This document shows, piece by piece, positions 44,701 to 56,600 of a stretch of DNA of 64,000 nt. The notes below the pieces were generated by a model. It made no database searches and was not told the origin of the DNA. It saw only the letters and a program-made list of their open reading frames with translations. Within the stretch, counting starts at the first letter, position 1, and the number at the start of each line of letters is the position of its first letter. The translations under genes were made by a program, and so were the position numbers. The stretch is taken from contig JABAKD010000019.1 in NCBI GenBank assembly GCA_012845835.1, positions 2,155,501 to 2,219,500 of the forward strand. Reading direction: 5' to 3'. The DNA comes from Undaria pinnatifida (taxonomy: Eukaryota > Sar > Phaeophyceae > Laminariales > Alariaceae).

Positions 44701-47700
44701 ACTTCGGCCGCCTGAGAACACCCTGCCGTATAAAACAGAGTATATTGTCCATGGACGCGTGTCTCTTTAAATGGTCTGTACAGGCGGTGCACGTGATATC
44801 ATGGGTAGTAAATCACATTTGCTCCATGTCCTTCGTTGTGCGATACAAAACTACATCTGCGACGAAAAAAACACGCTATCTCAGTCTCATTAATACTTGT
44901 TCAAACGCCCCACCTAAAATCAAAATCTGCCCGAGTAGCAAACACTACTAGTCAGCTGATATCACCTCATTATCTTTATAGCCATCCATGCCGTAGCTCC
45001 AACTCATTCCCCGCCCCTCCCCCCCCCCCCCTTTTTCCTGCCGTCCCCTCTTGTTCAAACGACCCACCTAAAATCGAAATCAGCCAGAGTAATAAACACT
45101 TCTACGCAATTGACATCACGTCATTATCTTTCGAGCCATCCATGCCGTAGCTCCAATTCATTACCGCCCCCCGCCCCCCCCCTTTTTTTCCCCCGTTCCC
45201 TCTTGTTCAAACGACCCACCTAAAATCGAAATCGGCCACAGTAATGAAAACTTCTAGCAATTGGTATCACGTCAATATATTTTTCTAGCCACCCATGACG
45301 TAGCTTGAATTCATCCCCCCAACACCCCAACACCCACTCCTTACCCACCACCCGCACGATCGCCTAGACCTAGCACCACGCGTACAGCAAGCCCCTACAT
45401 ATACGCGAGCAAAGCCTGTTAAAACCCCCTCCCCCGCCCCAGAACCCCGAACCCCCCCCCCTCCCTTTTTTTCCCCGCTCTCGCTTGCTCAAACGCCTCA
45501 CGTAACATCTAAATCACCTCATTATCTTTCTAGAGCCATTCATGCCCCTGCTCCAATTCACCCCCCCCCCCCCCCCCCCCTAACGCCCCCTCCTCCCCCA
45601 CCACTCCAACCATCGCCTAGACCTAGCACCACGCGTATAACAAACCCCTACATCTATGCGACCTAAAGCTGTTAAAAACCCTTTTGCCCCCTCCCCTCCC
45701 CCCCACCCCCTCGAACACTCCGCCCTCTCCTCACTGGTTGTACGACTTACACTACCTACATAATAAACTGGTGCATTCTTTCCACAACCGTCAGATTCAT
45801 CCCCTTGAAGGATCTATAGTTTCCACGCACAAATTGAGCCCCCCCCCCCCCCCCCCGCTCCCTCTTGTTTAAAACCATGCCCCCACGCCCTTAAAAACTC
45901 CGCCCTGCCCTCACCGGTTATTCGACTTACAGGATACACTTGATAAACTAATGTATGTCCTTCCACAGCTGTCAGATGTTGTCCCCCTCAAAAACGGGTT
46001 TTATAGTTTCCGCGCACAGACTGACAAACATACCCTGTTGACCCTGATAGCTACACTGCTGTAGTTGCAAGGGGAGTGGCCGACTTATATCCTTAATGAG
46101 GACACACAACCCGTAACACACGCCATCGGAGTATCACACACAGCTTGCAAAGGTGAGTTTCGAAAAAATCTTCCATCTCACAGCTAGAGTGTATTTATAT
46201 TATTATAATTATACTATTTTAGTGTCACAGCGGACCTTTCGCGTATGATGCAGCAGTCTTTAGAGTTAGTCTAGTTTGGACGAATGACCCTTTCAGCACC
46301 GCACTCCCGACATGGGGACAAAACACGTGGAGTTAGAGTAGGAAAAAAATTGGGATTGGAAATGGATTAAGAACGGACCTTGATATTTGAGGGCGTGCTA
46401 GTAATACATGCTGGATGGTCGATGATGGTCGTTGGGTAACAACAATAAATTAAGAATGACAACAAGTAGTATGATACTTTCACTCGTGCATCGTTTATCA
46501 ACCTGTGGCACTTTGGCACGTACCGCAAGCTGCCACAATGTACACAAGTCAGTTACACGACAATCACAAAACGCTTCGTATTCATATCGTCGAACCGATG
46601 ACGTATGTGCCCTGCGAGCTCTGTCCATACGTGCAGTGCGACTACGAGGGTTACAATGGAGTGCGGTGTGTGGTGTTTGGCATCAATCCATTGCTGCTAC
46701 AATTAGAAAATGTGTCAAGCTGTGGCTTCAGCATTTCCCACTCGGCACCCATGGGGGGCCTCAAAGGTTTCAAGATAATCTTTCCACGCGTCGGACACAT
46801 CACGATCTGATCGTATAGATAATCTAGATCGTATAGATCATCTGCATCGTATTGATCATACAGATCCTGTATCTGTTTACATGACTTGTTGGGCAGGATC
46901 TGTGCAGTACACATCCAACCCTAACCCCAACCCTAACCTTACCCCTAACCTTGATGACATGTTGAGCAGGATTTGTGCAGTACATATCCAACCTAAGACA
47001 TATCATAGGGTGCTATAGATCACACGGCTCCCATCACACGTGATCTACACGCCATACAGCTCCTACAGACCAAGCATCTGTCTGCCCTGAAGGAGACACA
47101 GATTATCAACAGATCAATCGGAATCTGCTTTGACCGCTGTGCGAAATCTGCCCAGGAGCAGCGGCAACAGCAGTCGGAGTCTGTATCAACTATAACCGCC
47201 TTTGGGAGTTCAGACGGGTAAAAAGCGTCGCAAAAAAAGTGACACGATCAAATTAAAGCATGGACGACGAGGAAGAAGCCAGGGTAAGGTTAATGGGGGA
47301 AACGACGTGTACACTCGCGCAGCATGAAATTGCCCAAACTGCTGCGCGTTCTTCGTGGCAGGTTGATAAAGGCGCACTTATGTCGCTTTTTCGGAAACTA
47401 GAGAGGAGCCTCTTACCACATCTCCCCGCTGTGAAATCGTGGGAAACAAATAACCCCGAGACACGACCCACCTACCCTGCGTGGAGGCTGACTGCCACAA
47501 AACTGCTCTACCGCCACCACCGGGTATGTTGCCACTTCTTCTTCCTCGTACGGAATTGTGATGGGATGGTTTGACCCGGCTCGCAACGTTGCCCCCAACT
47601 GGAAGTCAATCATAAGACCGGTGCGGCTAGGCAGTCGCAAAAGGCGTTGCATGAGCATCCTAGCGAAATCGTCGCCACGTTTTGTTGTAACTTAACGCGA

Positions 47701-50700
47701 CGTGAAAAAGAGCCAGGTCGCGCGCCAGCAGTAGCTTCTCAAACGGACACTCCATGCGCTGGAGGCGCAACTGGAGGGGGTATACAATTGCGCAAATGGG
47801 CTCCGGAGTATGGTCGGTGCTTGAGTAACTAACACGCCGGCTTGTTTTCGCTCCCGCCTCGTGAATGCTACGTAACCGGTCTACACGCTGGCTGTTCACA
47901 AGGCTTCCGGTGCGGCGCGCGCGTCGCTCCAGACCCTCGTAACGCCTCCCCCCATTTTCAACACCCCTGTAAGTTTTGACAGGCGGTTCATCCTGAGCGA
48001 CTCGTGTGCGTATCGGATAACACACGCCCCACCGGAAGAAACGGAGCCTAAACAGAGAGAAGGGGAGATGAGCTGGGCACAGCTAAGGCGTCCAAGTCAC
48101 ACCCCGGACGCCTTCGACCCCGTGAGCTCTTGGTTAGGCCTTAGCAGACCCCAGCCACCCTTTCCCATGGCGGAAGTCCTCGTTCCGGGCTCGATCGGCC
48201 CAGAGCGTGTTTTTATATTTCGAGATTTTCACGAGCCGTGAGACATCATAATTTAAGGGTGGAAAACCCGAGTGTATCACCGTCTTTGGTGATGACAATC
48301 TCCTTTAGGCCCTGAAAAATATCTCAACTCAGAAACCAACTCCGGGCCGATCGAGCCCGCGATGAGAACGTCAACCATGGAAAAAGGGTGTCTGGGATCT
48401 ACGAGGGTATCACCTCCTAAAACGATGACAAAATACTTCATGCCGTGAAAAACCTCCAACCCCAAAACTACCTCTGGGCCGATTAACCCCGTGATGACGT
48501 CCGCCATGGGAAAGGGTGGCTGGGATCTGCTAAGGCCTAAACAAGAGCCCGCGGCACCGGAGGTGTCCGGGGGGGGGAAACTTGAACACCTGGGCAGTCT
48601 TCCCAGCTTCTCCCCTCTTCTTCCTGTTTCTCTCGGGGAAGCTTGCCGTACATTGTGAATGGAAGGCAACCCTCGGCTCCTTGTAATACTGCCTGTCGAT
48701 AGAAAACCGGGGCTCGGGATTCCGGGATCATTCTTCGCACCGGCTTGATAACACTGCTGTAGCACGCTCTTCCAAAATGGTTGATATATACGACCGCAAA
48801 TGTCGTTTTGTTTTTTCACCTGGGTTCCAATAGGGTTAAAGGTCAACAAACGCCTTGGCGGATGCTAAAATACCGCGGTTTGACGTTTAACCCTTTGACT
48901 GACCGCCCCCAATACCATAACTAGTATATCAAGGACAACAAACGCCTTGATGGATGCTGAAGAGACCGCGGTTTGACCCTTTGACTGACCGCCCCTGCGT
49001 ATATTAACCCTTTTACAATTGGAAACTCGTTTTTGGGTACAAAATTACTTGCATTTAGTATAGGAAGGGGTTCGGGGGCTCTAAAGGGGTTAATCAACTT
49101 GATGGGTGCTTAGAGACCGCGGTTTGACCGCGTGACTGCCCGGACCCTACGCTACAACTACAGTGGTGGGGCTTACGCTAAAACTAGTGCATTAAGGACA
49201 GCAAACGCCTTAAGGGATGCTTGGCGGCCGCGGTTTGACGCCTTGACTGATCGCCCCTACATAAAAACTAGTATATTACAGAGCTTGACGGATGGATGCT
49301 TGGAGATCGCGGGTTTGACCCCGTGACTGCCTGCACCCGACGCTACAAGTACAGTGGTTGGGCTTATATAAGGCGACCAAGTACCACTTTTTAAGCGCCT
49401 CATCTCGAGTGGTCACCTAATCAGCTGCACCTTATACGCTAAAAAGACGGTTACCGCTCTATTGAGGTTTGAGATTTTCCTAAAAAAGCCGGGTACCACC
49501 CTACTCAAGGAAAACTAGGAACGTTTGAGTGTACAGCAGTACAGTGTGCAAATTAACCGACACATGACGCAGAGCGCTGCCTGCACAGAGGGCGGCACTC
49601 GTGCTCGGACCAGACGGTGCGTCATTTCAGCGGTAACACTCCTCAACCCAGCGAGCACGTGTGGTGTCAAAACGCAGACGATGCCGCAGTAGAGCACACA
49701 TACATACAACACAGCAAACACGTGTGATGTCAAAACGCAAACGATGCCGCAGTAGAGCACACATGCACAAAACCGTTGTGCGCTAAAAGTATTACCCTAT
49801 CGGAGCTGCATGTGACAGAGCCTGAGAAAGATACAAACCATTCTGCTTCCGCACTGCGAGGTTTCTACGCTCTTCGCACAGCCACAAAACTAGACCAGAA
49901 CCGCGACTTATACACAAAACTAAAAACTTGTTAGGGTTTGTCAGTGTTGCTTGCCCGGTTGCCCGGGCTGTGGCTATATTTTATTGCATAGGTTTCAACG
50001 TTTTGGTATTGTGTACATGGCTCATAGGAACGCCTCATGTTTCCCCTGTTCAACTTGCGACGCCCTCCGGATTTAAACGCAACCACATCCCCAAGTTGAA
50101 CCTTGTTCAACCACAGCATCGTACTGCTAAACCGGAGCACTACTCTGCAATACTCCCCCACAGTTTCAACGTTTTGATGTTGTGTACATGGCTCATAGGA
50201 ACGCCTCATGTTTCCCCTGTTCAACTTGCGACGCCCTCCGGATTTAAAGGCAACCACATCCCCAAGTTGAACCTTGTACAACCACAGATCGTACTGCTAA
50301 ACCGGAGCACTACTCTGCAATACTCCCCCACTCCCCACAAAACTCTTGTCATGTCATGCCTGCGTGTCGCACTGGTTTAGTTAGAGGCATAATATGCGCC
50401 ATGATGTGTGTCATCCAGGCCTTCTGTCGATAGAAGGCGGCATCGCCACCGCCGCGCTCTCTCCAGGACACTTGGAATCAAGCACACATTTCATCCGCCG
50501 CACAGGGCATCGCGCCTACATCCACTGCCTGTTGTACTGTAGGCATGCGTGTGTTTTTCTCGCAGCCGCAGCAGCAGCAGTAGCAAGGGTGATATGATAG
50601 CTACACTGTAGTTGCAAGGGGAGTTGCCGACCTATATCCTTAATGAGGACACACAACCCGTAATACGCGCGATCGGAGTATCACACACAGCTTGCAAAGA

Positions 50701-53342
50701 TGAGTTTCGACAAAATATTCGATCTCACAGCTGGAGTGTATTTTTATTTTTATAATCTTTATTTCAGAAGTAGCAGGCGGTTTTGCATTCATGCGGAGGC
50801 AGGGATAGGCCGTGAACAAGGTGTACGAAGTATGACGGCCTATATAGGGCCCGGGGGCTATACTACGGCGGTGGGAGAGCTTCGGTCGTGCCAGCCGAAT
50901 TTCGAGCGGTCGCCTTATTCAAGTTGCCCTTTTCTTCATCACCACTTTCACTTTTCGGCTCAACTCGCAAGATATGTCACCCTCAGCGAGCTTCTGGATA
51001 ATAAGGCTTGGTATTAAATAACAGGTAAGCCGGTCGCCCCGGTGGCGTATCAGGTTATCCTCGAGCCTGGTATAGGTCAGTTTCGTGGGTTCGAGCCCCG
51101 CCGAGTGCATACTCGTATAAATTCGTGGGGACTTTTTCTTGTGCACAAATTGACTAGCAGAAAGCGCGGGAGCGTGAGGTAGCAACACTCGATGAAAAAT
51201 CGACAAGCAGTGGGATTGCCGAACCCTATGCGCGATAAAAAGTGAAGGCAAGAACGGGGGGGAAGAATGGACGACACCTGTGTCCACGGCTTGTTCAGAC
51301 GCTGGAAAGTAAAAAGTGTAGGGGAAATGAAAAAAAGAGAAAAAAAAAAAAGTGTCTTCCCTTCTTCCCCCCGGTACGTGCCCTTTAATTTTATCGCGTG
51401 AAGGGTTCAGCATCCCACATTGGTCAGCTTTTGGTGTCTGTCGTCCGTTTTAACCGCATCTCGCCAACTCGTGCTCTCGTATATTCGGCCTGTCCATTAA
51501 TTGGAAAGTGTCCCGCGAGGGGTTCGAACGTACGACGTCGACACCATCAGTTACGCCGCATACGGGCATGCTCGGTGTCGCCTCATATGGGGCCAACATT
51601 TTCCCTCCTTTTTTTAATGTATATATCATAGTAGTGTACTATTAATAATGCCAGCAAAATGCCTTGACGGATGATAGGAAACCGCGAACTAAACCCTTGA
51701 CCGACCGCACCAAAACTTTAGCTATTATATATCGACGCCCAAAATGCTTTGACGGATGCTGGAGACCTCAATTTTTGCCCGTTGACTAACCGCCAACTAC
51801 ACTGCCACCCACTACTGTTTGTACTGCTGTAGTAACATGCCAACAAAGGCCTTGATCGATGCTAGGAAGGAGACTCCGGTTTAAACGGGGTCTAAACGCT
51901 AGACAGACTGCGCAACACTAAGACCAAGATATTACCGACAAAAATGCCTTGACGGATGCTAGGAGACCGTGGTATGACTCATTGACTGACCACCCTCCTA
52001 TCCTATAACTAGTACCTGGTACTGTATATTAGCGCCAACAAAGGTCTTCACGCAGTAAAACCTACAGCTACGGAGGTACCCGGTGCGAGCGCCCAGTATT
52101 TTCCCTGATTAAATGAAACTCATTCCGCGACGTATTCGCAATTTCGCATTTCACTACAACTCCAAGTGCCGATTTCGCTGATTTACATTTCTCCTGACGT
52201 GCGGAAAAAAAAAACCGAAACAAAAAGCAGAACATGTAACATATACGTAATACCGCACAAATGAGGAAGGATTCTGGATTTTAGCGCTGGCGCAGAGCAA
52301 AGGGAAGAGGTTTTTTTTTTTTTTTTTTCAGGTCCTCCTGGGGATCCGGGTAAAAAAACATACACTTTCGTTTGTGTACCAGTTTTCGTCCATCTGCAGA
52401 ACGCAGACTTTGTGTCAACCTCGCCCCTCCGGTTTAGTCAACACTATGAACTTGCCGGCCTTCTTTGGCTGATCCCTATACGGTTAAACCAAGAAGGTGA
52501 GATAGCCACCAGAGGAGCCAACAAAAAGCGATAAAGCCCAAACTACTGCCGAGTACGTACGACCAGCAAGACGTGAACGATGGAGGCTCGAAAGCCGAAA
52601 GCCCATAATCGGAGCCACCGCAACACCTGTACCATATACGACTGCTGTAGTGCAAAATAACAGACCAGGAATGCAACAACTGAGTACACTATGTAAAGCA
52701 TGAAGTGCATCAGGTATGTAGCAGGTATGTTCCAGAAAAAATGAAACTTACACTTCAGCTGCGAGATCGGAACTTCCAGAAATTTCACTCACAACTCGTA
52801 CAGCAGTAGCAGTATAACTTGTAAGCTGTGTTTGATACTTCGATTGCGCGTGATACGAACAGGGTGCGTATACCCTCGTGAAGGATAGAGGTCGGTGACT
52901 CCCCTGCTAATATGTACGCGAGAACAACACGTACCAAGGTCAACAGGACTAACGCCAGCAGCTACATATGCATATACTATAAACACCACACCTACCCGGT
53001 TACCAACGCGAGAGCTGCCCTACGCGACCGGTGATAGGAGGAGCATTATACCGGCCAAAATAATAGGAGTATTGTGCTTCGCAAAATATAAAATGCATGC
53101 CCAGACGCCCAGGCCCAAAACGAACCGAGCATCAGAGCTATTAATAGCGCTGCGTACGACCTACGAGACAATACAACCACGAGCCCAACGGGGTCCGTGT
53201 AAACTACCAGCGCAATCGTAGGGACTGCGAGAGTTGCTCCTGCGAGGTCTGTCACGAAACAACGACGAAACTCGCAAGTCGCATTTCGGTCAGATGTATA
53301 GATCATTACTACTAATATTACTACTAATATTACTACTAATAT

Positions 53343-53404
<62 letters not shown>

Positions 53405-53407
53405 TTA

Positions 53408-53503
<96 letters not shown>

Positions 53504-53552
53504 TATTATCATTATCATTATCATCATTATCATTATCATCATTATCATTATC

Positions 53553-53587
<35 letters not shown>

Positions 53588-53588
53588 A

Positions 53589-53677
<89 letters not shown>

Positions 53678-56600
53678 GTTGTTATTATCATTATTATTTT
53701 TGCGCACACTTCTACTTTCCAGCTGGACAAGCCATGGTCACAGGTGTCATCCCTTCTCCTCCCCGGTTCTTGCCTTCAATCTTTATCGCGCATAGGGTTC
53801 AGCAATCCCACTGCTCGTCGATTGTTCATCGAGTGTTGCTAACTCACGCTCTCGCGCTATCCGCAAGTCAATTTGTGCACAAGAAAAAGTCCCAACGAAT
53901 TTATACGAGTATGCACTCGGCGGGGCTCGAACTCACGAAACTGACCTATACCAGGCTCGAGGATAACCTGATACGCCACCGGGGCGACCGGAATATATTG
54001 CACCCGCGGCCATGTGAGTTCAGCTTGCACATTGGATCATTTCACTTGTGCGCCTTCCTCTTCGTATCGTGCGTTTTTAGGCGGGAGAGCGTAGTATTTC
54101 CCGGACGAATTTTGATTTCACTTGGTTTTTCGGATCTTCCTAGAGGGTTCCAGCACCTTTGTGTGACCACGGACTCTAGATGCTGGACAAGAGTTGATTT
54201 GAGACAACATACGGCAGCCAGCAGTGCAGTATACATGGTGCAGTATATATGCGGTCGCCCCGGTGGCGTATCAGGTTATCCTCGAGCCAGATATAGGTCA
54301 GTTTCGGAAGTTCGAGCTCTCCCGAGTGCATACTCGTATAAATTCGTGGGGACTTTTTCCTGTGCACAAATTGACTTGCGGAAAGCGCGAGAGCGTGAGT
54401 TAGCAATATTTGATGAAAAATCGACGAGCAGTGGGATTGCTGAACCCTAAGCGCGATAAAAATTGAAGGCAAGAACCGGGGGGAAGAATGGACGACACCT
54501 GTAACCACGGCTTGTCCAGAAGCTGGAAAGAAGTGTGCAAAAAAAACAAAATGTATATCCCCCCCCCCGCCCCCAATAATGTACTGGTGCCAAAACCGTC
54601 AGATTTATCCCCTCGAAAGGATTTATAGCTTACATGCACAAATTGCCCCTTTCCCCCCCCCCCCCCCGCCCCCCTCCAAACCCGCTCGCTTTTGATCAAA
54701 ACCAGGCCCCCCTTTCCCTTCACAGCTGTCAGATTTTGTCCCCCTCAGAAACGGGTTTTATAGTTTCCGCGCACAGACTGACTAAAATCATCCTGTTGAC
54801 CCTGATAGCTACACTGTAGTTGTAGGGGGAGTCGCCGACCTATATCCTTAATGAGGACACACAACTCGTAATGCACGCGATCGGAGTATCACACACAGCT
54901 TGCAAAGATGAGTTTCGACGAAATCTTCGATCTCACAGCTGGAGTGTATTTTAATTTTTATAATAATACACTTACATGGTAGACAAGGACAAACCATTTT
55001 TTCATGTGTGCATTTTGTTGCGACAGAGGTACCGCCGTATTATTGTACATGTTTGAAGTATAAACTAGTATTTCCTTACTATTACGACGTATATAAAAAT
55101 ACATGGCACCATAAACCAGTACAGCAGTACGAATGAATATATACGTACTATACGGGGTATATAATACGTATTGGACACGCGGACAGAAAAAAAACGCCTC
55201 TCGCGCTCTCCCTCTCACACTTTGCAGAAACACATCCGAGTACTCCTGTATGATAGCCGCACCATTATTATCCTTTCGAACTCGTTTAGAGCCCGCCCAC
55301 GCCCATGCTCTTCCCCTTCTTATTCACACCAGGATATGCACAGACTAGGTTACACCGCCGTACACTCCCCCACTATCCCCACCAGTTACGAGGTTTATGG
55401 AAAAGTGCACATATTGCTGTTGTCACATAAGTCATCAAGTCCGTGGTCACTGGACAGGCTCCAGTCACTCTGGCGTCGAAGAATATCCCGGGAGAAAAAC
55501 AACACCAGCAAACCCAAGTGTCCAGCACGCCCATGCACCTTGCCCTTCCTCCTCCGCTTGCCTGCAAGTAGCTCTTTAATCACATCATAGCAGAGTGTAC
55601 CCGGCACATAAGAACTCATGTAGACGCCGCCAGAGCCTGGACAACACTACCAGCTCGAAAGAGTATGAGAGGGTGTAATGTATAATATCGTACGTCTTAA
55701 CCTGAGGTACGTCTTAACCTGACCTTAAGCTCTACTTTTCCACATCCGCTGGAGCATGAAAACAAGAAATATATAAAAAAAAACGAGACCAAAAAATCTT
55801 AATCCTTACCTTGGTGTCATCAGCAACGTTGCAGTCCACGATCGGGAAATGCACAAAGTCCGTGTCCTGCGGTGCGCAGATCTCCGGCATCCCCCTCGGG
55901 TCCGCCGCTTTAATATCCCTCAACTTCCGTAGCAGCTGCAAAGCATCCTGAAAGTACGGCCGGAGCGCCTCCCCAGACCGCCACATATCCTCCGTCACCC
56001 CTTCCGACCTATACTCTTGCTGGAGGCACACAAACGTAGTCACTCCTTGGAGAAGGATGGTGCACAGCAAGTGCGCGTGGTGGCTGTCGTTCATCGACGC
56101 CGGGTAGGCTCCGACGAGGAGTCTCCCGGGTAGCACCCAATTCGACTCCATGGTGGGTCCCAGATAAACCTCCCGCTTTTGGTCGATGGTCGCCAGCTCC
56201 TCGAGGCCTGGGAAAGAGCTCGACTTTTGGAGCGCCTGGGTTGCATGGCGTGGTGAAGTGGGGTCGGGTGTGGGTTGGGAGTGGGATGGGGAAGGGTAGG
56301 GTTAGTGTTGCGGGGCTACAGCGCATATACAGGTTTAATGGATACACAGAGGAGGGTTGAGCGTCGCCAGTTCCAAGGGATAATGATCGCCAGTTCCTCT
56401 GCGTCTGAGGAAAAGCTGGGCTTTCGGAGCGCCTAGGCCGCGTGGCGTGGCGTGGCGGGATGGGATAGGTGGCGCACCTTAGGGTTAGTATATACACAGG
56501 GTTTATACCTCATGCTTTGAGGTCTACAGGGTTAGGCTTAGGGTTGGTGTTGCAAGGTTACGGTTGATGTTGCAGGGTCAGGGCTTTCATAGGATTAACG

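Larger units (their letters stand above)
35718..55809 (-). other. 20,092-bp phosphatase intron, repeat-filled
   Basis: Bounded by GTAAGG at 55809 and TATATTAG at 35718. It contains at least six SINEs, four composite repeats, two X elements, several tandem arrays and a 400-bp microsatellite. No convincing nested gene was found. Confidence 0.75.

Noticed and set aside
53234-53842. 202-codon Leu/Tyr/Ile-rich open frame and its Asn-rich opposite
   Set aside because: Translation of a trinucleotide microsatellite running into a SINE; not a protein gene.
53734-54450. 238-codon open frame, with similar frames at 38765 and 50919
   Set aside because: All are translations of the SINE body (MVTGVIPSPPRFLPSIF...). 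Their similarity reflects the repeat, not a protein family.
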